DNA of 64,000 nt, taken from positions 1,426,001 through 1,490,000 of the forward strand of contig NZ_JAMBNV010000001.1 in assembly GCF_023715245.1 (NCBI RefSeq). Direction: 5' to 3'. Below the pieces are notes generated by a model that was given only the letters and a program-made list of their open reading frames with translations, made no database searches and was not told where the DNA came from. The translations under genes and the position numbers were made by a program. The DNA is from Sporosarcina luteola. Its GTDB lineage: Bacteria > Bacillota > Bacilli > Bacillales_A > Planococcaceae. Positions 1 to 7,721 of the stretch are shown here, piece after piece; the stretch's first letter is position 1, and the number at the start of each line of letters is the position of its first letter.

Positions 1-340
1 CAAGCTTGTCAGCAACAGTAGCCGATGTTGAACCGGATTCGATGGTCAAAATTATTTTGGTTATTGGCTTTGATGTTGACTCACTGTCAGGTTTAGTTTC
101 CTTCTTCCCACTGGCATTACTATTTTCCCCTGCACTTTTTTCGATTTTAGAAGAAGTGAGCGTTTGGGCGACAGCTAACTCTTTTTTCACCTTAACCAAT
201 TCAATCTGCAGCTCGTCCAACTGGGATTTGTACTGCTCAGCGCCCGATTCCGCGGAATTATTGTTGGTATTCGTGAAATAAAGGATTCCTCCTGCAAGGA
301 TGCAACCTATTCCGACTCCCCGTAAAATGTCCTTCATCAT
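1..340 (-). CDS. MltG/YceG-like membrane protein (C-terminus outside window)
   Basis: Partial gene read leftwards; its end lies beyond base 1. The start is ATG at 340 or the adjacent ATG at 337, overlapping the stop of the upstream gene. The N-terminus has one hydrophobic segment (about residues 7-22), then a polar linker rich in Ser, Lys and Glu, then a sequence containing ITKIILTIESGSTSATVADK. That last stretch resembles the start of the YceG/MltG (endolytic murein transglycosylase) fold, where a short beta-strand precedes a G-S-x(3)-I/V-A-x-x-L helix. The catalytic part is not in the window. An anchored cell-wall role is inference; it could be a short YceG-like accessory protein rather than full MltG. 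Confidence 0.55.
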   Translation of the reverse strand, partial: MMKDILRGVGIGCILAGGILYFTNTNNNSAESGAEQYKSQLDELQIELVKVKKELAVAQTLTSSKIEKSAGENSNASGKKETKPDSESTSKPITKIILTIESGSTSATVADKL

Positions 341-699
341 ACGGTGACACCTCGGGATTTCAATACATCAATAACTTCCTCGTCAGACAGCGAGGAGCGT
401 TTGGCTATTTCAGGAATTGAATAACCCTGAGCTCTCAAAGATAGGATTTGATTGATGATAATTTCGTGAACGGGTTTTTGCTTGCGTTGCTGTTGCTGTC
501 CATTAGTTATAGGCGCCACACCAATCATTAATTCCTCTTCAACGGCTCTCAAGCGCTTTTTCAGTTGATTTGTCTCCTGATGAAGGCTTATTGAAACGTT
601 TTCGATATCCTCTTCGCTTTTACGAGTGGAATTCCCGATAAAAAATGATAAAATGATACATATAAGGCCGATGCACAGTAAAATTAATTCAATATCCAC
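337..699 (-). CDS. DUF6115-like membrane-anchored protein with C-terminal HTH-like segment
   Basis: A 120-residue protein. It has an N-terminal membrane segment (about residues 4-22), a coiled-coil-like charged region (about 28-60), a Gln-rich linker with a QQQQ run, and a C-terminal helix-turn-helix-like stretch (about 88-117: LRAQGYSIPEIAKRSSLSDE). The layout fits the small family annotated DUF6115 in Planococcaceae; the function is unknown to me. Its TGA overlaps the start of the MltG-like gene, so the two are probably cotranscribed and translationally coupled. The HTH-like end next to a membrane anchor could be a protein-protein or membrane-tethered DNA contact, but nothing in the sequence decides this. 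Confidence 0.65.
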   Translation of the reverse strand: MDIELILLCIGLICIILSFFIGNSTRKSEEDIENVSISLHQETNQLKKRLRAVEEELMIGVAPITNGQQQQRKQKPVHEIIINQILSLRAQGYSIPEIAKRSSLSDEEVIDVLKSRGVTV

Positions 700-780
700 G
701 ATTGAACAACCTCCGGGAATAAATTACTTTGTTCCCATAGTAACATATGCATCTTCCGAATGTAATTTGAAACTTTCTTC

Positions 781-808
781 TTTACATCACCGTGTGATAT
801 GATACAAT
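781..808 (+). promoter_or_regulatory. sigma-A promoter for rpmG
   Basis: TTTACA (781-786), 16-nt spacer, TACAAT (803-808). It lies about 60 nt upstream of the L33 start codon. Both hexamers are close to consensus. Confidence 0.6.
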
Positions 809-870
809 TGAAAAGTCGTATAAATCATGCTCATATTAATTTATATTGCTAATGAGTGGGAGGGACAACA

Positions 871-1020
871 ATGCGCGTAAATATTACACTTGCTTGCACA
901 GAATGTGGAGAGCGTAATTATATTACAAAGAAAAACAAGCGTAACAATCCGGAACGTCTTGAAATGAAAAAATACTGCTCACGTGAAAAGAAACAAACTT
1001 TGCACCGTGAAACGAAATAA
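871..1020 (+). CDS. rpmG: 50S ribosomal protein L33
   Basis: A 49-residue protein beginning [19 protein letters not shown] and ending LHRETK, an unmistakable bacterial L33 of the large ribosomal subunit. It is preceded by GGGAGGGAC at a good distance. It carries Cys9, Cys12 and Cys36, but the position that would complete a four-Cys zinc ribbon (residue 39) is Glu. It is therefore intermediate between zinc-binding C+ and zinc-free C- paralogues, and zinc binding is doubtful. A single-gene unit: sigma-A promoter upstream and a terminator directly after the stop. Confidence 0.95.
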   Translation: MRVNITLACTECGERNYITKKNKRNNPERLEMKKYCSREKKQTLHRETK

Positions 1021-1029
1021 TCGCTCATG

Positions 1030-1058
1030 CCAAAACTCTTCACGGGTTTTGGTTTTTT
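1030..1058 (+). terminator. rpmG terminator
   Basis: Stem CCAAAAC (1030-1036) pairs with GTTTTGG (1046-1052), followed by six T. It occupies the region of a possible earlier ATG for the next gene and so supports the later start at 1084. Confidence 0.75.
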
Positions 1059-1083
1059 ATTTCAGAATGGAGGGAATACTTCT

Positions 1084-1665
1084 ATGAGTAAATTGTCCAA
1101 ACGTAAAATGATGATAACAATCATGAGAGATATGAATCATTCTGAACATGCTAGAAAATCTGCAGCGATTTTGGAACGTCTATATACATGCGAGGAGTAT
1201 GTTTCTGCCCGAACGATCGGGGTCACTATATCTCGCTTTCCGGAAGTGGATACACTTCCTTTGATTGAATCTGCATGGGAATCGGGAAAGCAAGTTGCCG
1301 TTCCGAAATGCAACCCAGATACAAGGGAGATGGATTTCAGACTCATTACGTCCTTGGATGATCTGGAAACGGTCTATATGGATTTGAAGGAACCGATAGT
1401 CGGAAGGACGGATTCCATTGATAAAGGACAAATCGACCTCCAGATTATTCCCGGAGTCGTTTTTTCCGATGAAGGCTTCAGAATCGGATTCGGCGGTGGG
1501 TATTATGATCGGTATTTATCTGACTACTGCGGCAATCGGGTATCATTGGCGTTTAATCATCAAACTTCCCAAGACGTGCCCATTGAAGAACATGACATTC
1601 CGGTCAATATGATTATTACTGAAAACAAAGTGATACAATGTCTGAAAATACGTGATGCCAAATGA
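1084..1665 (+). CDS. yqgN: 5-formyltetrahydrofolate cyclo-ligase
   Basis: A 193-residue enzyme converting 5-formyl-THF plus ATP to 5,10-methenyl-THF, which salvages a dead-end folate in the cytoplasm. The family signature GFGGGYYDRYL lies at about residues 139-149, and the N-terminal helix with basic residues (KLSKRKMM) fits the nucleotide/folate site. The start at 1084 is chosen because GGAGGG sits 9-10 nt upstream; an in-frame ATG at 1027 lies inside the rpmG terminator. The stop overlaps the ATG of yqgQ (ATGA). In this window folate chemistry is also served by gcvT and folD. Confidence 0.9.
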   Translation: MSKLSKRKMMITIMRDMNHSEHARKSAAILERLYTCEEYVSARTIGVTISRFPEVDTLPLIESAWESGKQVAVPKCNPDTREMDFRLITSLDDLETVYMDLKEPIVGRTDSIDKGQIDLQIIPGVVFSDEGFRIGFGGGYYDRYLSDYCGNRVSLAFNHQTSQDVPIEEHDIPVNMIITENKVIQCLKIRDAK

Positions 1666-1856
1666 ATCATTTCTTAGATGTCCTGCAACTTCTTAAACGG
1701 TTCGGCATTTTTATATATACAGGGAATCAAAAAACAGATATCGAAATGATGATGTCCGAAGTGAAAGAGCTATTTGAAAATGGGTTGATTATGAAAGAGG
1801 ATTACTTGCCTGCGGTTCTAATTTTGAAAAGAGAATTGGGTAAAAGGTCTGATTAA
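1662..1856 (+). CDS. yqgQ: YqgQ family small protein
   Basis: A 64-residue acidic, mostly helical protein (MNHFLDVLQLLKRFGIFIYT...) matching the small YqgQ (DUF910) family of Bacillales, usually next to yqgN or the glucokinase gene. The start codon overlaps the stop of yqgN, indicating translational coupling. The sequence has no catalytic motif; I know no proven function. B. subtilis carries the glucokinase gene nearby; it is not present here. Confidence 0.8.
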   Translation: MNHFLDVLQLLKRFGIFIYTGNQKTDIEMMMSEVKELFENGLIMKEDYLPAVLILKRELGKRSD

Positions 1857-1997
1857 TTTTTCCCAAATCAATTCCCTCCAGTTTTTAATTAAAAATGAAA
1901 CTTTTTTGCGTTTCATCCGTCTATTATATGTAGTGTATGTCCAAAAGATAAGATGAATTTACAAATAGATGTTTTACTTATGAAAGGAAGATCATGT

Positions 1998-3878
1998 ATG
2001 AAAAAAGCAACTTGGCCCAAACATTCCATACTCGTCATTGCAATTATTGCTACGTGGTTAACGACGTATATTGGCTACATCACTAGCTTTTCTATGAAAA
2101 TCGATAATGTGATGCAGGAATTCATTCTGTTCATTAACCCACTTAGTTTTCTATTGTTCATTTATGGCATGGCCTTATTCATGAAGAATGAAAAACGACG
2201 TAATATCTATATATTTTCAATCAGTTTGCTAACATCAATCGTTATGTTCAGCAACGCTGTGTTTTATCGATTTTTTAATGATTTCATTACATTGCCAGTA
2301 TTGTTCCAAACAAGCAACTTTGGAGATCTATCGTCTTCCGTAGGTGCCAATATACATCCTTGGGATATATTCTTCTTTGCGGATGTTATCATAATTGCAT
2401 TGGCTATCAAGTTCATCCCAGTTTCGGAAAGCTCCCAAAGCCAACGAAGCATTGGGCGCAAGCTCTATTTCGTAGTTGCTGCAACAGTATTGATGGTCAA
2501 CTTAGGATTATCCGAAGCTCAAAGACCGCAGCTGTTGACTCGAAGCTTCGATCGGGAATTGCTCGTTAAAAATATAGGGACATTCAATTATCACATTTAT
2601 GATCTGTTCATCCAATCGAAAACGCATGCACAACGAGCGCTTGCCGATGGCAGTGAGCTGGCTGAAGTGGCGAACTACATTAATGCCAATTATGCAGAAC
2701 CCGATCCGAAAATGTTCGGTGTTGCGGAAGGGCGAAATGTGATCTTTGTTTCTTTGGAATCACTTCAAAGCTTCGTTATCAATAATGAAATGAATGGTCA
2801 TGAAATTACCCCATTCCTCAACGAACTGACAAATGATCCAGATACATTCTATTTCGATAACTTTTATCATCAGACAGGGCTGGGTAAAACCTCCGACTCT
2901 GAATTCATCGTGGAAAACTCATTATACGGCCGAAATGGCGGTGCCGTCTTCTTCACGAACAGTGGGAATACATTCAATTCGATGTCTGAAAAGTTAGGTG
3001 AGAACGGATACTTCACGAGTGTCATGCATGCGAACAACCGTAGCTTCTGGAACCGTGACATCATGTATCAAGCTTTGGGCATTCAGAAATTCTACGATGT
3101 TGAAAGCTATGAAATTGGCGAGGGGCAGGCTGTCAACTGGGGTATGAAAGATATACCGTTCTTTGAACAATCTGTGGAATTGATGAAGACAATGCCACAA
3201 CCATTTTCAACGAGAATGATCACGTTGACGAACCACCATCCATTTGATTTGGATGAAGAAGATATGATGATTCCTGCATACGACTCCAATTCAAAAACAT
3301 TGAATAAATATTTCCAGACAGCTCGTTATATGGATGAGTCCATTAAAATCTTCTTTGAAGAATTGAAGAAAAACGGTTTGTATGACAATTCCATAATTGT
3401 TATGTATGGAGACCATTATGGTATTTCGGAAAATCACAATAAAGCGATGGGCATGTATTTGGATAAGGAAATCACTCCACTTGATAATGTTGAATTGCAA
3501 AAAGTGCCGATGTTCGTGCATATACCTGGTAATGGAAAAGGTAAAACGATCCATGAGCTTTCCGGTCAACTGGATGTGAGACCGACAGTCCTGCATTTAC
3601 TAGGCATCGATACGAAAGAAGACATGCAGTTGGGTGCGGACATATTCTCACCGGATCACGAACCGTTTGTCATTTTCAGGGATGGACGCTTGGTGACAGA
3701 GGATTATATTTACGCTCACGAGGTTTGCTATGATATAAAAACCGGAGAAGAAACAGAAGGAGCGGCGTGTGAACCGTATATTGACCGCGCTTCTACCGAA
3801 CTTGGCTACTCCGATTTGATCATCAATGGAGACTTGCTAAGATTCACGGACAAAGATAGGGTTGAAGAACAGGAATAA
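1998..3878 (+). CDS. ltaS: lipoteichoic acid synthase (LtaS family)
   Basis: A 626-residue membrane enzyme polymerising glycerol phosphate from phosphatidylglycerol into the lipoteichoic acid backbone. Five hydrophobic segments fill the first ~210 residues, followed by an extracellular sulfatase-fold domain. Visible active-site marks: SLES Glu near residue 254, nucleophile Thr near 298 in GKTSDSEF, and Asp-His near 472 in YGDHYG. These correspond to the Mn2+ ligands and catalytic Thr of LtaS. The start at 1998 is preferred over 1953 because GAAAGGAAG precedes it and the protein then starts MKKATWPKHS. It is a YqgS/LtaS-type orthologue by position; which of the several B. subtilis paralogues it matches is not decided. 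Confidence 0.92.
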   Translation: MKKATWPKHSILVIAIIATWLTTYIGYITSFSMKIDNVMQEFILFINPLSFLLFIYGMALFMKNEKRRNIYIFSISLLTSIVMFSNAVFYRFFNDFITLPVLFQTSNFGDLSSSVGANIHPWDIFFFADVIIIALAIKFIPVSESSQSQRSIGRKLYFVVAATVLMVNLGLSEAQRPQLLTRSFDRELLVKNIGTFNYHIYDLFIQSKTHAQRALADGSELAEVANYINANYAEPDPKMFGVAEGRNVIFVSLESLQSFVINNEMNGHEITPFLNELTNDPDTFYFDNFYHQTGLGKTSDSEFIVENSLYGRNGGAVFFTNSGNTFNSMSEKLGENGYFTSVMHANNRSFWNRDIMYQALGIQKFYDVESYEIGEGQAVNWGMKDIPFFEQSVELMKTMPQPFSTRMITLTNHHPFDLDEEDMMIPAYDSNSKTLNKYFQTARYMDESIKIFFEELKKNGLYDNSIIVMYGDHYGISENHNKAMGMYLDKEITPLDNVELQKVPMFVHIPGNGKGKTIHELSGQLDVRPTVLHLLGIDTKEDMQLGADIFSPDHEPFVIFRDGRLVTEDYIYAHEVCYDIKTGEETEGAACEPYIDRASTELGYSDLIINGDLLRFTDKDRVEEQE

Positions 3879-3904
3879 GCCGATCCAGGCGTAACAACTA
3901 TGTT

Positions 3905-3938
3905 CTGCACGGGTTCGTTTACCGTGCAGATTTTTTTT
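3905..3938 (+). terminator. ltaS terminator
   Basis: Stem CTGCACGG (3905-3912) pairs with CCGTGCAG (3922-3929); eight T follow at 3931-3938. Confidence 0.85.
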
Positions 3939-3966
3939 GAAAGAATGAAGGAAGGGGGAGAGGCGA

Positions 3967-5067
3967 ATGAAAAGAATATGGTATCTGCTTCTGGTGAGCG
4001 TCTTCATCATGTCAGCCTGTTCGGAACAGAAGGTACAGCCTTCTGTGCAACCTGACATCGAAGAACCGTCAAATCTTGTGGAAAAGCCAGCTGAACCGCC
4101 GACTCCCCATGTCTTTAAAGCAGACCCTTCGAGCTTTCATTTCATTGCAGATTGGCTGACTGACACGCGGATTCTGTACGTTGAAAAAGATGAGGGCATG
4201 TACAAAGTGAACTATTTCGATATCGAAACGGGCGAATCGGGGTTGGTATACAAGGATGAATCATTTATTATCGATGTCCTCGTCCATCCTTCCCGCGATT
4301 ATCTGTTAGTACATACGAGTGAACAAGCAAATGCCGCAGTTGTTAAGGTAATCGGAATGGATGGAACGATACAACATCAGGCCGAGATTGATTCGATAGA
4401 GCTTTCCGTCGAATGGAATCGAGATAACCCAGATAAAATACTTTTTGCAGCTTTTCAAGAAGATTGGTCCTTTGACCTGTTTGCATTTGATGGTTTAGAT
4501 GATAGCCTTTCCGTTGTGAATTTTGATGATCCCTTTTCCAAATGGGCAAGTAATGACCGGATTATGGGCTTGTTGTTCAACGGGCATCCGCTTGACGGAG
4601 GAGAGGTCCGTTTGTTCCAATTGGATACAGAGGAAACCAGGACAATTGAAATGGATAACGTGATTTATCATGATGTGTTTGAAGACTCCCTCGTTGTCGT
4701 TCAGGTTAACGATCAAGATGCTTTTAACTATACAATTAGAAATCTAGAAGGCACTGTTATTGCCGGATGGACATTGCCTGCTGTTAGCAATTATTCAGAG
4801 TGGGTCACTCCGGAGATTGAATGGCTCGATGGAAATCGGCTGATTGTGAAAAGCGCTGAAAAAAGTGGTCAACTGGATGAAATGGCATCGGGATTTAATT
4901 TATACCTCATTGAAAACGGTAATCTGGAGCAGCTTACAAATGGGTTGGACGCAGGACCGTTAAAATGCTCGCCATCAAGGCGTTATTGTGTAAACGGTTA
5001 TACGTCGGATGAGTTGATCGACATGAAAACGAAGGAAAAACATAAGTGGATTGAAATTGACAACTGA
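3967..5067 (+). CDS. yqgU: YqgU-like lipoprotein, beta-propeller-like
   Basis: A 366-residue predicted lipoprotein. The signal peptide ends in a lipobox, MSAC, with lipidated Cys at residue 18, followed by a Pro/Glu-rich linker. The body has repeated W-D/L-D-T-R-I-L and F-D-I-E-T-G type strands (for example WLTDTRILYVEKD), as in six-bladed TolB/WD-like propellers. Position after ltaS matches B. subtilis yqgU. It is anchored outside the membrane; no enzymatic residues are evident. The start ATG at 3967 follows AAGGGGGAGAGG. An SPSRRYCVNG segment near the C-terminus holds an extra Cys. Confidence 0.8.
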   Translation: MKRIWYLLLVSVFIMSACSEQKVQPSVQPDIEEPSNLVEKPAEPPTPHVFKADPSSFHFIADWLTDTRILYVEKDEGMYKVNYFDIETGESGLVYKDESFIIDVLVHPSRDYLLVHTSEQANAAVVKVIGMDGTIQHQAEIDSIELSVEWNRDNPDKILFAAFQEDWSFDLFAFDGLDDSLSVVNFDDPFSKWASNDRIMGLLFNGHPLDGGEVRLFQLDTEETRTIEMDNVIYHDVFEDSLVVVQVNDQDAFNYTIRNLEGTVIAGWTLPAVSNYSEWVTPEIEWLDGNRLIVKSAEKSGQLDEMASGFNLYLIENGNLEQLTNGLDAGPLKCSPSRRYCVNGYTSDELIDMKTKEKHKWIEIDN

Positions 5068-5097
5068 TGTCTAACAGTACACTGCTGAAGAAATAAA

Positions 5098-5134
5098 AAA
5101 CATCCTCTGCAACTAAATGCAGGGGATGTTTTTT
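5098..5134. terminator. bidirectional terminator
   Basis: A 14-bp stem from 5098-5111 and 5118-5131 with a six-base loop, A-rich before and T-rich after. It can stop yqgU and the convergent DUF2759 gene. Confidence 0.85.
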
Positions 5135-5148
5135 ATAACAAATGCTAA

Positions 5149-5331
5149 TTAATGTACAAGAGCAGGTGGATATCCTTGGAAGACAATTGTTGCAATTGTA
5201 AAACCGCCAAAAATCAAGGCAGCTGCAACATTGAACAAAATGCTCAACACATTGCGCTCTTTGAAAGCTTGTACAGTTCCAATTACAGCAAAGATCGCAA
5301 CGAGTCCGAAAATTACCATTAAGATGTTCAT
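5149..5331 (-). CDS. DUF2759 family small membrane protein
   Basis: A 60-residue protein with two transmembrane helices (about residues 3-21 and 30-51) separated by a charged turn (QAFKERN). The start ATG at 5331 follows AAAGGAGTG. Fits the DUF2759 family, which sits in this neighbourhood (yqgW position) in Bacillus. Function unknown. Single gene, convergent with yqgU and divergent from yqgX. Confidence 0.75.
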   Translation of the reverse strand: MNILMVIFGLVAIFAVIGTVQAFKERNVLSILFNVAAALIFGGFTIATIVFQGYPPALVH

Positions 5332-5491
5332 GCGGAAGACACTCCTTTCAACAGAGAAAAAATGAATGCCGATTAAGCAATATTCCTCTTCTATTGTACT
5401 GTTTCCTACAAATTTTGTCGAGGCATATAAATGACGATTGTTTGAAATCCAGTTATAAGTCCATTATTATCAGGTAAAGGAGGTGTGAAGG

Positions 5492-6130
5492 ATGCTTGAA
5501 ATACGTACATATCCATTAGGCCCGATTCAAACGAATTGTTATGTAGTCTACAGTCGTGAAGGGGAGTGTTTAGTGATCGACCCGGGAGAGGAAGGGGATC
5601 GAATCATTGCCGAAATCGAAAAAGCGAATGGCAAACCGCTTGCAATCCTTTTAACACATGCGCACTTTGATCATATCGGTGCAGTGGATCGGGTGAGGAA
5701 CCATTTTGGCATACCGGTTCATATTCATGAGGCAGAACATGATTGGCTTGGAAATCCAGATTTGAATGGTTCTTCTAGATACCCCGGTTTGCCACTCGTG
5801 AAAAATAAGGATGCTGATCAATTCCTTCAAGAAGGTGAATTGAATATTGGTCCATTCCAATTGGAGGTCCGTCATACTCCCGGTCATTCTCCCGGCAGCG
5901 TCTCGTTCGTTTTTAAGGAGGCACAATTTGCGGTGGTCGGAGATACCCTCTTCAAGGGCAGTATCGGCCGGACAGATCTTCCCGGAGGAGATACGAAAAC
6001 CTTGCTTCAGTCTATCCATGACAAGCTATTGACTTTGGATGATGAGATTGTTGTGTATCCTGGGCATGGCCCTTCGACAACGACTGAAGAAGAAAAGGAT
6101 ATGAATCCCTTTTTGAACGGATTTTCCTAA
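5492..6130 (+). CDS. yqgX: metallo-beta-lactamase fold hydrolase YqgX
   Basis: A 212-residue soluble enzyme of the glyoxalase-II-like MBL superfamily. Metal ligands are visible: T-H-A-H-F-D-H at about residues 54-60, H-T-P-G-H at about 130-134, D near 152 in VVGDTLF, and H in YPGHGPST near 190. B. subtilis YqgX is annotated in this group; the natural substrate is uncertain (a thioester such as hydroxyacylglutathione-like bacillithiol conjugate is possible). The Shine-Dalgarno AAAGGAGGTG is near-perfect. Transcribed alone, with a long bidirectional terminator at its stop. Confidence 0.9.
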   Translation: MLEIRTYPLGPIQTNCYVVYSREGECLVIDPGEEGDRIIAEIEKANGKPLAILLTHAHFDHIGAVDRVRNHFGIPVHIHEAEHDWLGNPDLNGSSRYPGLPLVKNKDADQFLQEGELNIGPFQLEVRHTPGHSPGSVSFVFKEAQFAVVGDTLFKGSIGRTDLPGGDTKTLLQSIHDKLLTLDDEIVVYPGHGPSTTTEEEKDMNPFLNGFS

Positions 6131-6168
6131 AAGAAAAAACAGCCGGATGGGCTGTTTTTTCTTTTAGG
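6126..6168. terminator. bidirectional terminator yqgX / DUF2626 gene
   Basis: A perfect 19-bp inverted repeat (6126-6144 with 6150-6168) around a five-base loop. A-runs on one arm and T-runs on the other serve both convergent genes. It overlaps the yqgX stop codon. Confidence 0.9.
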
Positions 6169-6172
6169 ACGA

Positions 6173-6415
6173 TTAATGTCCTGCACCTGGTACGTGAATG
6201 AATGTCGCATAATAGCTGAATCCTACCATGAAAATCATAAGGTAAGCTCCAAACATGTACATATACATACGCTCTGTTAGATTCAAATATCCAAGCAACA
6301 GGAAGAAAATAGTGCTAGCGATGAAAATGACGGAAGCTGTCATCATATCGCCGACGAAAAACATTACAGCGAAAATGCCAGTCCAAAAACCGCATAGCTT
6401 GAACATGTTATCCAT
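6173..6415 (-). CDS. yqgY: DUF2626 family membrane protein (YqgY-like)
   Basis: An 80-residue protein with about three hydrophobic helices (starting MDNMFKLCGFWTGIFAV) and a short C-terminus ending GAGH. The start at 6415 is chosen because AAGGAGGG precedes it by a normal spacer; the open frame extends 16 codons further up without a ribosome site. Matches the DUF2626/YqgY family, which occupies the same place in B. subtilis between yqgX and comG. Function unknown. Confidence 0.8.
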   Translation of the reverse strand: MDNMFKLCGFWTGIFAVMFFVGDMMTASVIFIASTIFFLLLGYLNLTERMYMYMFGAYLMIFMVGFSYYATFIHVPGAGH

Positions 6416-6549
6416 AAGTGCGTCCCTCCTTAACGTAAAACAATACAAAGATCTCTTATTCATTATAATGGATAGCTATTCGAAAAGTAAACTCCTATCA
6501 AGTCGACATTGTGACAAATGCATGGACTGCATATTGATCTTATACCTCC

Positions 6550-6624
6550 AAAAATCGATTTTGAGCCGAAAATGCCATGTGAAAATTGAATTCAAGCCGG
6601 AAACGGCCCTTAAAAATCGAATTC
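6550..6624 (+). promoter_or_regulatory. ComK-like AT boxes upstream of comGA
   Basis: Three spaced AAAA-N5-TTTT-type half sites: 6550-6562 (exact), 6582-6594 (AAAA-N5-TTCA) and 6612-6624 (AAAA-N5-ATTC). A weaker one lies at 6569-6581. Gaps of 19 and 17 nt between the three resemble the 18-bp arrangement of ComK K-boxes. A TATACT at 6659-6664 could be the -10. ComK control is inferred from the known regulation of comG. Confidence 0.5.
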
Positions 6625-6713
6625 ACTTATAAGTATTCCTTTTTCAAATCGTTCACCGTATACTCGTTGTAAGGTGAAAAGCGGTCTTTCACCTATTGAA
6701 AGAGGGGTGTTCA

Positions 6714-7721
6714 ATGGAAAACCGTGATAATCTCATTGAGAAAAAATGTTTCGAACTATTAGAACGGGCGATTGCCAATGAGGCGACAGACATCCACCTC
6801 GTTCCGCTGCAAGATCGGTATGATATTTGTTTCAAAAAGAATTCAAAACTCGAACGGTCCGGCACATTTCCCCCACAGTTGGCCGCCCGTATGATCTCCT
6901 TTTATAAGTTTCTCTCCTCCTTAGATATCAGTGATAAACGAAAACCCCAAAGTGGTTCATTTCACAAAAAAATGCATGACGAGAACTTCTCGTTTCGTGT
7001 ATCGACAATTCCCTCTATCCAAATGAAAGAAAGTGTTGTCATCCGTATTCAAAGGCATGATCAAATTGTCCCTCTCGATAAGCTCTGCATCGAGCCTGTC
7101 TGGGAAATGAAACTGCGGCGCGCCGCAGAAGAGAGACAAGGGCTAGTCTTGTTAACCGGTCCGACCGGAAGCGGGAAGACGACGACAATCTATTCCCTTA
7201 CTGCCCATTGTGTCAATCAGCTTGAAAGACATGTGATTTCCCTCGAAGATCCGGTTGAAAACAACCATTCTCACCTTCTTCAAATACAGGTAAATGAAAG
7301 ATCCGGTATGACCTATGCTGCTGGCTTGAAAGCAATACTTAGACATTCCCCGGACGTCATCATGATTGGGGAAATCAGGGATTCTGAAACCGCAAAAACA
7401 GCGGTGGCGGCTGCACTGACGGGGCATTTAGTACTGACGACGGTCCACTCGAAAGACCCGGAAGGCTGCTTCTATAGAATGATGGATTTCGGAATCACAC
7501 CAGAAGAATTGAGGCAAACGGTTGTATGCATATCTGCCCAGCGTCTCATTAGAAAAACAGATGGAGACATCGGTGCAGTATTTGAAATTATCCAAGGCGA
7601 TCTATTGGAATCCATCGCTGTAGGGATCATTTCAGGAGAGCATGTAACAGTGCCGAAAGAATTGACGATAGATGCCATCATAAAAAAATATAGCATGAAG
7701 AAAATGATATCCAGTGGTTAA
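6714..7721 (+). CDS. comGA: competence pilus assembly ATPase ComGA
   Basis: A 335-residue secretion ATPase of the GspE/PilB class that powers competence pseudopilus assembly at the cytoplasmic membrane. Walker A GPTGSGKTTT lies at about residues 152-161, an Asp box SLEDPVE near 180, and a Walker B-like VIMIGEIRDSETA near 217; a conserved His box (LTTVHSKD) follows. The start at 6714 has AGAGGGG 6-7 nt upstream; the 6696 alternative lacks one. First gene of the seven-gene comG operon. It lacks the long N-terminal domain of type II GspE, as expected for ComGA. Confidence 0.95.
   Translation: MENRDNLIEKKCFELLERAIANEATDIHLVPLQDRYDICFKKNSKLERSGTFPPQLAARMISFYKFLSSLDISDKRKPQSGSFHKKMHDENFSFRVSTIPSIQMKESVVIRIQRHDQIVPLDKLCIEPVWEMKLRRAAEERQGLVLLTGPTGSGKTTTIYSLTAHCVNQLERHVISLEDPVENNHSHLLQIQVNERSGMTYAAGLKAILRHSPDVIMIGEIRDSETAKTAVAAALTGHLVLTTVHSKDPEGCFYRMMDFGITPEELRQTVVCISAQRLIRKTDGDIGAVFEIIQGDLLESIAVGIISGEHVTVPKELTIDAIIKKYSMKKMISSG

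Noticed and set aside
6-281. Plus-strand frame of 91 codons at the left edge
   Set aside because: It is antisense to the MltG-like coding sequence, which has the signal-anchor layout and coupled start.
6255-6632. Plus-strand frame of 125 codons upstream of comGA
   Set aside because: Covers the antisense of the DUF2626 gene and the ComK-box region; no ribosome site.
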